Source of the DNA: Glacieibacterium sp965200405
GTDB lineage: Bacteria > Pseudomonadota > Alphaproteobacteria > Sphingomonadales > Sphingomonadaceae
Assembly (NCBI RefSeq): GCF_965200405.1
Contig: NZ_OZ241356.1
Location: 1,240,001-1,304,000 of the forward strand
Direction: 5' to 3'
DNA length: 64,000 nucleotides
Numbering within the stretch: position 1 is the first letter of the stretch; each line of letters opens with the position of its first letter. Below the pieces are notes generated by a model. The model ran no database searches. It was not told the DNA's origin and saw only the letters and a list, made by a program, of their open reading frames with translations. Made by a program: the position numbers and the translations under genes. This document shows positions 8,523 to 17,064 of this stretch, piece by piece.

Positions 8523-9784
8523 GCCGCGACCGCGGGGGATGACAGCGTGTGCCGCGACCGGCTCGCTAACCGGGCGCGCAGATGCAAAGCAGCTACGAGC
8601 AAAATCGCTGAACCGGTAAAATAACCCGCGCCCCGGACAAACATCTCCACAAGATAGCCGACGAAAACGGCGTGGATGAACAGTGACGCTTTTGGGATGC
8701 TGCCAGGCGTTCTGGCAAAGGTACGAAGTGTAAGCATCGATCGCCCGGCAAGGAACGTCAAGCCGATGATGATGCCGACGCCGATGACACCGAACTCGCT
8801 GAGCAGCTTGGCGGCACCGAAGCCGCCGTCGAGGATATTAGCATCGTCTCCTACAAGCACGTAAATCAACCTGGAGATGTCGGTGTTGGTGCCCTGCAGG
8901 CCGAGTTGCTGGAAGCCCGCTCCCCAGCCGCTGGTTATGCGGAACGCCTCGTCGGTGAGCTGCCATCCCTGCAGCCAGACCAGCGTTGATAGGTTCTGCG
9001 AACCTCCGCTGAAGTCGAGGCGATCGACGAAATAGCTCAGGTCGACGACACTCAGCGCACCGACCAGCAGCGCTGCGATCACGGCTGGGATGGTCAGCCC
9101 GCGCGTACACGAGAGCACCACGACAACCCAGCCGACCGCTAGCGTCAGACTTTCAAGCATCAGAATCAGCACGAGGCCAAGCCCCAGCAACGCCAATCGC
9201 CGCGGCAAGGATGCGGCAATGCAGACGTAGGTGTATACCGGCATGAAGGCCAATACGAAGTGTGATGGTTCGGTAAACGGAAAGTAGGGCTTAAGATAGT
9301 GATCGGAGAACGGCGGCGTGAACCCGGTGCGCTGCAGGACGACAACCCCGCACATTGACCAGAATACCAGACGCATGGCGCTGTCGATCCTGGCGTCCGT
9401 GGCAGTTTCGATCGTCGCGGTCAGCGCGCTGCCGCCGATCATAACTGCCAGCAGAGGCGCGAACGAAGCCAGTGCATGCCCGATCTCGACGGGATGAAAC
9501 AGGCTCGACACAGCAAGATGGAAACAGATCGCCAAAGCCAGCGCGGCGAACACCGTGGCACTTGTCCGTAAAGGCGGCTTCAGCCGGTTCGGATATGCGG
9601 CGGCAAGCAGCGCAACGACGCCCGCCGCAAGTGCTGTGCCAACCGCCAGAGAGGATGCAGCGCCGACAAAGAAGACCAACCCTGGCAGCATCGCGACGGC
9701 GAGCAGCATCGCACCAAGCGGCGCAACGCCGGTCCCCCGCCCGGGAGCGGGCAGACCTCCCCGATCGGCTTCGGCTCTTTCCAT
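8519..9784 (-). CDS. O-antigen/exopolysaccharide polymerase (Wzy-like) membrane protein
   Basis: 421 aa with about ten to eleven hydrophobic segments and a large polar loop between about 235 and 300 (DRLDFSGGSQNLSTLVW, GAGFQQLGLQ). That is the Wzy/WaaL topology: polytopic inner-membrane protein with a big periplasmic loop. Sequence is weakly conserved, as usual for Wzy. Its place in a cluster with Wzx and Wzz and no other polymerase candidate makes polymerase more likely than ligase. First gene of a three-gene overlapping unit read leftwards. Start ATG 9784 lies 100 bp from the divergent GT4 gene. Confidence 0.75.
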   Translation of the reverse strand: MERAEADRGGLPAPGRGTGVAPLGAMLLAVAMLPGLVFFVGAASSLAVGTALAAGVVALLAAAYPNRLKPPLRTSATVFAALALAICFHLAVSSLFHPVEIGHALASFAPLLAVMIGGSALTATIETATDARIDSAMRLVFWSMCGVVVLQRTGFTPPFSDHYLKPYFPFTEPSHFVLAFMPVYTYVCIAASLPRRLALLGLGLVLILMLESLTLAVGWVVVVLSCTRGLTIPAVIAALLVGALSVVDLSYFVDRLDFSGGSQNLSTLVWLQGWQLTDEAFRITSGWGAGFQQLGLQGTNTDISRLIYVLVGDDANILDGGFGAAKLLSEFGVIGVGIIIGLTFLAGRSMLTLRTFARTPGSIPKASLFIHAVFVGYLVEMFVRGAGYFTGSAILLVAALHLRARLASRSRHTLSSPAVAA

Positions 9785-9884
9785 AGCGTGTAGCTAGCAG
9801 GTCTATGCACGTCGATGGAAGCCGTGTGAGAAGCGCACGAATCGTCTAGAGCGGCGGTGAGCAGATTTGGCCAGAAAGCGTTGA

Positions 9885-10985
9885 ATGAGCAGAGCCCTGA
9901 CGATCGGCGTCGAAGCGACCGCATTTTCGGTCCGGCGAAGCGGCATCAGCAATTATATCATCAATCTTCTTGCCCATTTCGATGAAGTTGCCGGCGACAT
10001 CCGATTGCTGATGTATTCCCACAGCCCGCTCGACATACCGGAGTTGCCACGCGCCATAGCGCGTAAGGTCGGCCGGCCCGGGCGTGGGATTGTTTGGCGT
10101 AACACCGGGCTTGCAAGCGCATTAAGGGCCGATCAGCCAGACGTATTTTGGGGCGCCAATGGGCTGTTGCCGATCATTCGGCCGCGTCGGATGCGAACTG
10201 TCGTTACGGTATACGACTTGGTCTATCTCCTGGCCGGAGACGCCTCGCCATGGGTCAATCGGCTGACCCGCCGCTTCGACCAACCCTATTCGGTCAGGGT
10301 CGCCGACCGCGTGATGGCGATTTCACGATCGACCGCCGCGGACATGACGCAAGTTTATGGCCGAGCCCCGGACGAAGTGATCCTGCCGATCGTCAGCGCG
10401 GCCTACAAACCGCAGCCGCAAGCGGCGGTTGCCGTCGTCCGTCACAAATACGCGCTTCCAGCCGAGTATCTTCTGACTATCGGTACACTTGAGCCACGCA
10501 AGAACCTTGTTTCACTTATCCGGGCCATGCTGCGTCTTCAGGAGCAAGGCGTGTTCGTACCGCCGCTCATCGTTGCCGGTGGTCGAGGCTGGCTCGACGG
10601 CGAGATAACCCGGGCGGTCGCCGCGGCCGAGACGGCCGGTGTCGCCCGCACATTGGGTTATGTAGACGAATTGGACATGCCGGCGCTTTACAGCGGAGCA
10701 GCCTACTTCGTCTTCGCACCGCTGTATGAAGGGTTTGGTATGCCCGTTGTAGAGGCACAAATGTGCGGTACGGCAGTCATTGCCTCCGATATTGCCTCGC
10801 TACGCGAGGCTAGCGCCGGCTACGCGACCTTTTTCTCACCGACCGTGGAGGGTATCGCCGCCTGCCTGGCTAAGTTGGCAACGAACCCGGCTGCAACGCC
10901 GCGCCGGCCAGTCGATAGCATCGATAACGATCCGATGGCGGCGGCGGCGCGTCTGTGGTCGGTAATGCGGTCGACCCTAGACTAG
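9885..10985 (+). CDS. glycosyltransferase family 4
   Basis: 366 aa. The N-terminal acceptor domain begins with GVEATAFSVRRSGISNYI, the Gly-Ile-Arg/Ser-Asn-Tyr pattern of mannosyl-/rhamnosyl-transferase-like GT4 enzymes. The donor domain has LTIGTLEPRKNL and EGFGMPVVEAQMCG (E-x7-E). Soluble, cytoplasmic face. It stands alone on the plus strand between two minus-strand units and probably shares the 100-bp divergent promoter region with wzy. Its TAG stop overlaps the stop of the opposing GT4 gene in the palindrome CTAG. Confidence 0.88.
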   Translation: MSRALTIGVEATAFSVRRSGISNYIINLLAHFDEVAGDIRLLMYSHSPLDIPELPRAIARKVGRPGRGIVWRNTGLASALRADQPDVFWGANGLLPIIRPRRMRTVVTVYDLVYLLAGDASPWVNRLTRRFDQPYSVRVADRVMAISRSTAADMTQVYGRAPDEVILPIVSAAYKPQPQAAVAVVRHKYALPAEYLLTIGTLEPRKNLVSLIRAMLRLQEQGVFVPPLIVAGGRGWLDGEITRAVAAAETAGVARTLGYVDELDMPALYSGAAYFVFAPLYEGFGMPVVEAQMCGTAVIASDIASLREASAGYATFFSPTVEGIAACLAKLATNPAATPRRPVDSIDNDPMAAAARLWSVMRSTLD

Positions 10986-12262
10986 CTGTCGACGGCAGGC
11001 TTGATCCCGAGCAATAATTGCCGCGCCGATCCATGCCAGTCGATCCACTCGAAGCTCGGTCTGAGCTTGGTATCCCGTCCGCGATCATCTTCTATCGTTT
11101 CGATCACGCGAGCGAGGTCGGCCGACTCGCCGAGACTGAAAAATGTTACCCCATCCGTCCCGATTTCCCGGAATGCCGGAATATCGGAGGCGACCACGGG
11201 CACGCCGCGATGCAGCGCCTCGACCAATGGCAAGCCGAAGCCCTCGATCGTCGAGGCCAGGATCGAGGCGAACGACATGTCGAACGCCGTCGCCAGCATG
11301 GCGTCCGTGGCACCGTGGACGAGAAACAGCCGCCGCCCAACTTCCGGGTGAGCGGCGCAGCGCGTCAGAAACGCTTCGGTGTCCCAGCCAATCTTGCCAA
11401 TCAGCAGAAGTTTGTCCTGACGAGAGGAGGCCCATAGGCGCTCGAAGGCGTCGAGGACGGCGGCATGGCCTTTGCGAGGTTCAAGCGTACCGACCATCAC
11501 GAAGATGCGTCCGTCGCCTTCCAGCAAACCATCGGGCCAGTCGCCGGCCCGCGGCGGCGCGGGTGACGAGCCTGGTTGGTCGAGATCGGCACCGAGGTAG
11601 AAGTAAGCGACAGGTATATCGAGACCGCGCGCCGATAGGAAATGCTGAACTTCAGACGCGCTGAATCGGGAGATCGACATAATCTGCGTCGAGACAGGGA
11701 AAAGCTTTTCCAATTGCCGTATAAACGCGCGGGGCAGGCGGCTTTCGCAAAATTGCGGGTGGCTGACCGGGATCATGTCGTAGATCACCGGGATAATGCG
11801 GCAGCCGGTCGCAGCGGCGCGGACGGCTGCATCGACCGCAGTGCAGCCACCCCAAAAAGAGTCGAGCAAGAGGATCGTGTCCTCCTTGAGAAATTCGACC
11901 GGCGCTTCGTTGGCGAGGCCCGATAGAATTCGTCGGACTTGCCTATCCGTGCGGATTTTCGAAAGGGCTTCATACACTGAAGGGAGCCGCGCAAGCCCGC
12001 GTTTGATGAGCCGAGTGACCTTGGTATCGTTCGTCAACCGTGCTTCTGAAGGGCGAACCGCTGTCGTAAACAGCTTGTCGGTTCCGGCCGGCGCCAATAA
12101 GTGAAAGCGATCGCCAAGCGCCAAAACCGGCACCATCTGGATATCGAACTCTGGGCCAATTTCGGTACTGGCACGGGCAATTTGGCGAACCACTCGCTGA
12201 ATGCCGGTGTTCAAACCGCGCAATAACAGCTCGCTCACGTCATAATAAACGGTCAATGTCAT
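10982..12262 (-). CDS. glycosyltransferase family 4
   Basis: 426 aa from ATG 12262 (an upstream in-frame start at 12292 is possible). It opens YYDVSELLLRGLNTGIQRVVRQI, a pattern of GT4 enzymes that use NTGIQR in place of the Gly-rich loop. The donor domain has VMVGTLEPRKGH and EGFGLPLVEALHRG (E-x7-E), ending in a short basic tail. It is the last member of the gmd-rmd-orf-wzx-methyltransferase run, 64 bp behind the methyltransferase. Substrate unknown. Confidence 0.85.
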   Translation of the reverse strand: MTLTVYYDVSELLLRGLNTGIQRVVRQIARASTEIGPEFDIQMVPVLALGDRFHLLAPAGTDKLFTTAVRPSEARLTNDTKVTRLIKRGLARLPSVYEALSKIRTDRQVRRILSGLANEAPVEFLKEDTILLLDSFWGGCTAVDAAVRAAATGCRIIPVIYDMIPVSHPQFCESRLPRAFIRQLEKLFPVSTQIMSISRFSASEVQHFLSARGLDIPVAYFYLGADLDQPGSSPAPPRAGDWPDGLLEGDGRIFVMVGTLEPRKGHAAVLDAFERLWASSRQDKLLLIGKIGWDTEAFLTRCAAHPEVGRRLFLVHGATDAMLATAFDMSFASILASTIEGFGLPLVEALHRGVPVVASDIPAFREIGTDGVTFFSLGESADLARVIETIEDDRGRDTKLRPSFEWIDWHGSARQLLLGIKPAVDS

Positions 12263-12326
12263 CAAAGTTGCACGCGCAAAGTCTAAAACCAATCAACGGT
12301 GTCTGGAAGTTAGATAGCCGACACTT

Positions 12327-13124
12327 TTATATAAGCTTAGCGTCGGTGATCAGTTTGGCATCCTGAACATACCCATCAGCTATACGATAGCCAAGTATGG
12401 CACGGTACATACGAATAACTCGCGGATGTAGCCGCACACGTAAGATAAGCCGCATCAATGAAGTCAACGTACCACGCTTGCAGAATAAACTATAATTATT
12501 GTATCGAAAAAGATCGAAATCGTATTTTTTTGCGATAAATTCAAGAGCTTGTTCGCTGTAGAAAAAGATATGATGCCCGGTATTTGGGATGAGGTAGGAC
12601 CAGTCTGGCCCCTGGCCGCTGTAAGGCGTCGTCATAATTAGGATGGCCGATGGACGCTTTAAGAACAAGCGGTCGATTTCCTCGTCGGGCTTAGCAAAAT
12701 GTTCAAAAACTTCGAACGCAGTGAGCATGTCGGGTTTTGAGAAGTTTGGCTCTGCAAAACCTTGAGCATATACTGGTTGCGCATAACTGTCGGATACAAA
12801 CGCATTCTTGTTATGGTCTCGCAACAGACGGCAGAGCAGGCCATCGCCGCCGCCAATGTCGACGATGTTGGAGTGCTTCAGCAAATTTGCGATCGTTAGC
12901 GATGCGGCAAGGCTATCCATATTGCGATGCGCAGCACCGGTGTCCAAGTCGTTCAAATTGCTGGAATATGCCTCATCAAGCCAAAACGGTAGCTCGGTCT
13001 GTAGCGAGCCACAGGACGTGCACAGAAAGTAGCCGATTTCGTATTTTTGAAGCACGGTCAGCGTAAATTCGTGGAGGCTGATATTGTCGCAAAGCCGGCA
13101 CGAAATTTGAGTTTTTGTCAGCAC
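12327..13124 (-). CDS. class I SAM-dependent methyltransferase with N-terminal Cys pairs
   Basis: 265 aa, GTG start. The N-terminus has two Cys pairs (C9-x2-C12 and C35-x2-C38), a zinc-ribbon start as in sugar C-methyltransferase-type proteins. The Rossmann core has VDIGGGDGLLCRLL (motif I) and AFEVFEHFAKPDEE, then a long C-terminal region. It probably methylates a sugar or glycan end. Base composition is visibly more A/T-rich than most of the window, suggesting recent acquisition. The C-terminus ends in a five-residue repeat (DAKLI-T-DAKLI) just before the stop. Acceptor unknown. Confidence 0.75.
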   Translation of the reverse strand: MLTKTQISCRLCDNISLHEFTLTVLQKYEIGYFLCTSCGSLQTELPFWLDEAYSSNLNDLDTGAAHRNMDSLAASLTIANLLKHSNIVDIGGGDGLLCRLLRDHNKNAFVSDSYAQPVYAQGFAEPNFSKPDMLTAFEVFEHFAKPDEEIDRLFLKRPSAILIMTTPYSGQGPDWSYLIPNTGHHIFFYSEQALEFIAKKYDFDLFRYNNYSLFCKRGTLTSLMRLILRVRLHPRVIRMYRAILGYRIADGYVQDAKLITDAKLI

Positions 13125-13200
13125 CCGGGTGCAATGTCACAACATTGGACCCGGTTCAATGGCCGGGAACAGCCAAACAACGCGGATGCCGGTCCTCCCA

Positions 13201-14718
13201 TCACGCACGCAGGGCCTTCGCTGCCGCGTAGCGAAAAGCAGTAAAAGCGCGCTGTCGCATAGGTGGGATCATCAAAACCGAGCCTGCCATTGCTCCTGCG
13301 CCGACCAGTACCAGAAAAAACAGCGACCCTAGCCTGTCATGGAGACCATCGGGCCTCAGTATCACCGCCGGAACGACTATGAGAAGCGCTCCCAAGATTG
13401 GTCGGCACACGTCATGGATATACCATCTCCACTGCTCTCCCTTCAGCAGCCGACGATGCATAAGCGGCAACTGAATTAACAAATTCGATACGTTGAGGGC
13501 CGTCCAAACGCCCGCTGCCGCGAGGGCGCCGAAGCGCGGCACTGCCCATAGAAGAGTCGGCATCAATAGCACTAGGCCGCAAATATTGACGGTCAGCACC
13601 AGACGCGTCCAGCCGTAGGCAAGTTGCAGCTGCAGTGGCACCTGCATGATGCCGTTTATAAAATTCCCGATCGCCAAGATCGCCAGCGCTGGCGCTGTGA
13701 CCGTCGCCAATCGCGCGTTGTTCGACCAAGCGAACAAAATCGTCATCGGAAATGCAGCAAGCAAGGCCGCCGCCGGCGCAATCACAACGCAAGCTAGCTG
13801 AGCTGTTGTGTGATAAGTCGCGCGTAGTCTGACGACATCGTCAGCTATGGCTTGACGGACAAAGGCCGGATAGATCGCCTGCGTGATCGGTGCAACGATC
13901 ATGAAGATGACACCGCTGACAGTGGATGCCAGCATATAGTAACCAAAACTCTCAAGTGGCATCAAACGCGACAGAAGCAGTTTGTCGACCTGTGTCATAA
14001 GCACGGCGAGGATGCTAAATCCGATCATGCTACCTGCGAAGCGGCGAACTTCGACAATCGTCGACCAAGTGAAACGGGCAGGTTTTGGCGCGGCGGGGAG
14101 TGCCAGGTAAAGTTTTAGTCCAAACACGACGAGAGTGAGCATCGAGACGAAGCCCTGCCATAGAAAGAAGGCCTCGGGCGTCGGCGCGACGAATGCCAAT
14201 ACCGCAACAGCACCGCCCGACCGCAACGATGCCAGAACGACACTCGCGCCATTGTACCAGACCTGCTGCTGTAGGCCGATCAGCGCGCTACGATAAATGC
14301 CTTCGCAAAATCGCAAGGCAACGACGATTGCCATGATCGTCATCGCGTGCGCGACCGTCGACACCGGCAATTTATCGACACGCAGCCAATGAGTAGCGAT
14401 CAGCGAAGATGACAGGATCATCCCAGCAGCAACAATCACCGCAATTATAGCGCACAGTATTTCAAGGCTGCGCAACAAGTTACGAATGAACTGCACTGGA
14501 ACGACGCCCGCCGTATATCGGGCCATCTCGCGGCTGAGCGTCGGTGTCATTCCAAGATCGAGAAGGGCAAGCCAAGCTTGCACCAGCGCGAACAGGCCCA
14601 CCAACGCATAGGCCTCCATCGTTAGATAGTGGATATAGACCGGAACGAAAGCAAGACCGAGCACTGCAGTGACGCCCTGCCCGAAGTAATTGGCGAGTAT
14701 GTTGCGACGGACCGCCAC
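13201..14718 (-). CDS. polysaccharide flippase, Wzx/MATE-like
   Basis: 505 aa, GTG start one base after the stop of the small gene before it. About twelve to fourteen hydrophobic segments. It starts with RRNILANYFGQGVTAVLGLAFVPVY, the N-terminal pattern of Wzx/PST flippases, and has a basic cytoplasmic C-terminus. It would move the undecaprenyl-linked repeat unit to the periplasm for polymerisation by the Wzy at 8519-9784. Composition is more A/T-rich than the housekeeping genes. The Wzx assignment is firm at superfamily level. Confidence 0.88.
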   Translation of the reverse strand: MAVRRNILANYFGQGVTAVLGLAFVPVYIHYLTMEAYALVGLFALVQAWLALLDLGMTPTLSREMARYTAGVVPVQFIRNLLRSLEILCAIIAVIVAAGMILSSSLIATHWLRVDKLPVSTVAHAMTIMAIVVALRFCEGIYRSALIGLQQQVWYNGASVVLASLRSGGAVAVLAFVAPTPEAFFLWQGFVSMLTLVVFGLKLYLALPAAPKPARFTWSTIVEVRRFAGSMIGFSILAVLMTQVDKLLLSRLMPLESFGYYMLASTVSGVIFMIVAPITQAIYPAFVRQAIADDVVRLRATYHTTAQLACVVIAPAAALLAAFPMTILFAWSNNARLATVTAPALAILAIGNFINGIMQVPLQLQLAYGWTRLVLTVNICGLVLLMPTLLWAVPRFGALAAAGVWTALNVSNLLIQLPLMHRRLLKGEQWRWYIHDVCRPILGALLIVVPAVILRPDGLHDRLGSLFFLVLVGAGAMAGSVLMIPPMRQRAFTAFRYAAAKALRA

Positions 14719-14719
14719 T

Positions 14720-14941
14720 TCAGACTGCGCTACTTTCCGGCAACAGTATTATCTCATGAAGTATAAACGCATTAGGCTCGTCAATACCCAAAGCATAATC
14801 ATTGTTGCCGTCAGTAATTATCCTGTCCCACTGCTCAAAACCAGGCAGAGTTTCTACATGTGTCGTTTGCAAACCGGTGCATGAGACTTCAAAGTGGTCG
14901 CTCTCAGATGCTTCGCGGACTGGAAAATAGGTCGTCGCCAC
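14720..14941 (-). CDS. small protein of unknown function in the gmd-rmd-wzx operon
   Basis: 73 aa, GTG start 3 bases after the rmd stop, and a stop one base before the wzx start. That tight fit on both sides, on the same strand, argues for a real translated gene rather than a chance frame. The product is acidic with no signal peptide or membrane segment. Visible stretches include FEVSCTGLQTTHVETLPGF and NAFILHEIILLPE. I do not recognise a family. It could be a remnant of a larger transferase or an accessory protein of the pathway. A/T-richer than its upstream neighbours. Confidence 0.5.
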   Translation of the reverse strand: MATTYFPVREASESDHFEVSCTGLQTTHVETLPGFEQWDRIITDGNNDYALGIDEPNAFILHEIILLPESSAV

Positions 14942-14944
14942 CGT

Positions 14945-15868
14945 TCAGACCTCCAGCATCCAGCTCAGAGTCTCGCCGAAGTGATGGCGCGTCTGTTGAC
15001 CGAGAAGCGCATCGAGCTTTGCCGGGTCTCCAACCAGGGTTTTGATTTCATCGGAGCGAACAAAAGCCGGATTTACTTGAATCTCGATCTCGTGCCGGGT
15101 GATCGCGGCGCAGGTTTCCACGATCCACTCCAGTGAGTACGCATGTCCAGAGCATATGTTGACGAATTCGCCCTGCGCTGCAGATAACAGCAATTCGGCG
15201 TAGAAGCTGGCGACGTCACGAACGTCGGTGAAATCGCGAGCAACATCTAAATTGCCGAGTTCGAGAACCGGTTCGCGACGCGCGAAATGGCCGACGATCT
15301 TGGGAACGAGAAACTGCGCGCTTTGACCCCGGCCGGTGTAGTTGAACGGCCTAGTGACGACAATCGGCAGCCGGTCAAACCACTGGCGGACAAGATGCTC
15401 CATGGCGAGCTTGCTACAGGCATAATGATTGACCGGAGCTGGCGTGCTCGCCTCGTCCAGTGGCGAGACGTGTGTATTGCCGTAGATGTTAGCGCTACTG
15501 GCTACGACGATTTTGCGGACAGGCTGCGGCGCGCCGGCCAAAGCTTGTAGCAGATTGACAGTGCCGATGGTGTTGACGCGGTAAAAGTCGGCTGGATCGT
15601 CATGCCCGACGAAGCTGATGGCGGCGAGGTGGACGACGTAATCCGGCGCAATCCGCGCCACGGCGTCGGCGATCGTTTCCGGCAGCGTCAGGTCGAAGCT
15701 TTCGACGACGGCTGCAGGATCGACGGCTTCGAGGCCTCGCGCAGCCAGCGCCTCGGCCACATAGATGCCGGTGAAGCCCGACAGGCCGGTAACAAGGACC
15801 CGGGGCTTGGTCAGAACGACACTCCGGCCGCGACGCGCCGCAGGTCGGCCTCGACCATCATCGCGCAC
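14945..15868 (-). CDS. rmd: GDP-4-dehydro-6-deoxy-D-mannose reductase (SDR)
   Basis: 307 aa if read from ATG 15868, which overlaps the end of gmd by 58 bp; translation may instead begin at a non-ATG codon near 15814, since the family core starts at VLVTGLSGFTGIYVAEAL. It keeps the NAD(P) loop GLSGFTG, the Ser in ASSANIYG, and YACSK (YxxxK). NHYACSKLAMEHLV, RPFNYTGRGQ and LGNLDVARDFTDVRDV are typical of RMD/GDP-mannose-type reductases. It would reduce the Gmd product to GDP-D-rhamnose. Fucose synthase (two-step epimerase-reductase) is the alternative, but the adjacency and the PFNYTGRGQ block favour Rmd. Confidence 0.82.
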   Translation of the reverse strand: MRDDGRGRPAARRGRSVVLTKPRVLVTGLSGFTGIYVAEALAARGLEAVDPAAVVESFDLTLPETIADAVARIAPDYVVHLAAISFVGHDDPADFYRVNTIGTVNLLQALAGAPQPVRKIVVASSANIYGNTHVSPLDEASTPAPVNHYACSKLAMEHLVRQWFDRLPIVVTRPFNYTGRGQSAQFLVPKIVGHFARREPVLELGNLDVARDFTDVRDVASFYAELLLSAAQGEFVNICSGHAYSLEWIVETCAAITRHEIEIQVNPAFVRSDEIKTLVGDPAKLDALLGQQTRHHFGETLSWMLEV

Positions 15869-16845
15869 AGAGTTTCGAGATCGGTCGTCGCTTCCCAGCC
15901 GAGGTCGACCTTGGCCTTAGTAGCGTCACCGATCAGCAGTTCGACCTCGGCAGGACGGTAGAAAGCTTCGTTTACCTTGACGACGGTCTTGCCGGTGGCC
16001 GTGTCGCGGGCAATTTCCTCGGCACCATCGCCGCTGAACTCGAGTGCGATGCCGACCGCCTTGAACGCCAGTCGCACGAAGTCGCGCACCGACTCGGTAC
16101 GGTTCGTCGCCAGCACGTACGAGTCGGGTGTATCCGCTCGCAGGATGCGGATCATCCCTTCGACATAGTCCTGCGCAAACCCCCAGTCGCGCTTGGCGTC
16201 GAGGTTGCCCAACTCGAGCTGGTCAAGCTTGCCGAGCTTAATCCTAGCAGCCCCGTCGGTGATCTTCCGGGTCACGAATTCGAGGCCCCGCAGCGGCGAC
16301 TCGTGATTGAACAGGATTCCGCACGAGCCATGAATGCCATAGGATTCGCGGTAGTTGATTGTCATCCAATGCGCGTAGAGCTTTGCCACACCATACGGGC
16401 TGCGTGGGTAGAATGGCGTATCCTCTTTCTGCGGGATTGCCTGCACCTTGCCGAACATTTCCGACGTCGACGCCTGGTAGAAGCGCACCTTGGGGTTGAT
16501 CAGGCGGATCGCTTCGAGCAGGTTGAGCGGACCAAGGCCGGTGATCATTGCGGTGGCTGCAGGCTGATGAAACGACACGCCGACGAAGCTTTGTGCAGCG
16601 AGGTTGTAGACCTCGTCCGGCTTGACGCGGTCGATCAGCGAAATACTGGCGCCGACGTCGATAAGGTCATGCTCGACGAGCGTCAGGTTGGGATGCTCGC
16701 GAACGCCGAGCTCGTCCATTCGCCAGAAATTCGCTGAGCTCGTGCGGCGGAAGGTGCCGACGACGTGCGTCCCCTCCGCCAGCAGCGTGCGCGCCAGATA
16801 AGCACCGTCCTGACCGGTCACGCCGGTGATGATCGCAGTACGCAT
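15811..16845 (-). CDS. gmd: GDP-mannose 4,6-dehydratase
   Basis: 344 aa from ATG 16845 (the open frame continues upstream without homology). NAD(P) loop G8-V-T-G11-Q-D-G14; catalytic T127 and E129 in ASTSEMFG; Y151 and K155 in SPYGVAKLYAHW. Later blocks are FNHESPLRG, LGNLDAKRDWGFAQDYVEGM and RPAEVELLIGDATKAK. Length and motifs are those of a full active enzyme that makes GDP-4-keto-6-deoxymannose from GDP-mannose (from ManC). First gene of the minus-strand run that continues with rmd, the small gene, wzx, a methyltransferase and GT4. Confidence 0.95.
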   Translation of the reverse strand: MRTAIITGVTGQDGAYLARTLLAEGTHVVGTFRRTSSANFWRMDELGVREHPNLTLVEHDLIDVGASISLIDRVKPDEVYNLAAQSFVGVSFHQPAATAMITGLGPLNLLEAIRLINPKVRFYQASTSEMFGKVQAIPQKEDTPFYPRSPYGVAKLYAHWMTINYRESYGIHGSCGILFNHESPLRGLEFVTRKITDGAARIKLGKLDQLELGNLDAKRDWGFAQDYVEGMIRILRADTPDSYVLATNRTESVRDFVRLAFKAVGIALEFSGDGAEEIARDTATGKTVVKVNEAFYRPAEVELLIGDATKAKVDLGWEATTDLETLCAMMVEADLRRVAAGVSF

Positions 16846-16900
16846 GTCTGTAACTTGGCTCCGAACAGTCCGATTAAATAAAAATCTTCTCGCCGGGACG

Positions 16901-16925
16901 GCAAGGCCGATAGCGGCCGTCTTGC
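16901..16925 (-). promoter_or_regulatory. possible leader hairpin upstream of gmd
   Basis: In the 219-bp gap between gmd and the divergent methyltransferase gene there is an imperfect inverted repeat: GCAAG-GCCG, a four-base loop, CGGC, a three-base bulge, then CTTGC. It could form a hairpin in the gmd leader about 55 bases before the start. There is no T-run, so it is not a classic terminator. Function unknown; the rest of the gap shows no clear promoter. Confidence 0.25.
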
Positions 16926-17064
16926 TGACGGCATAGGACGATGCAGTCAAGCGCCGAACTCGCTTCCCGCCACCCCAATTAACATCATAAGTCGAGTTGA
17001 TCCGACCAGTAAGGCTAGCTAGAAGCGCCATACTTACGGAAGCGTTACGAGTGGAGGCGCGCTA

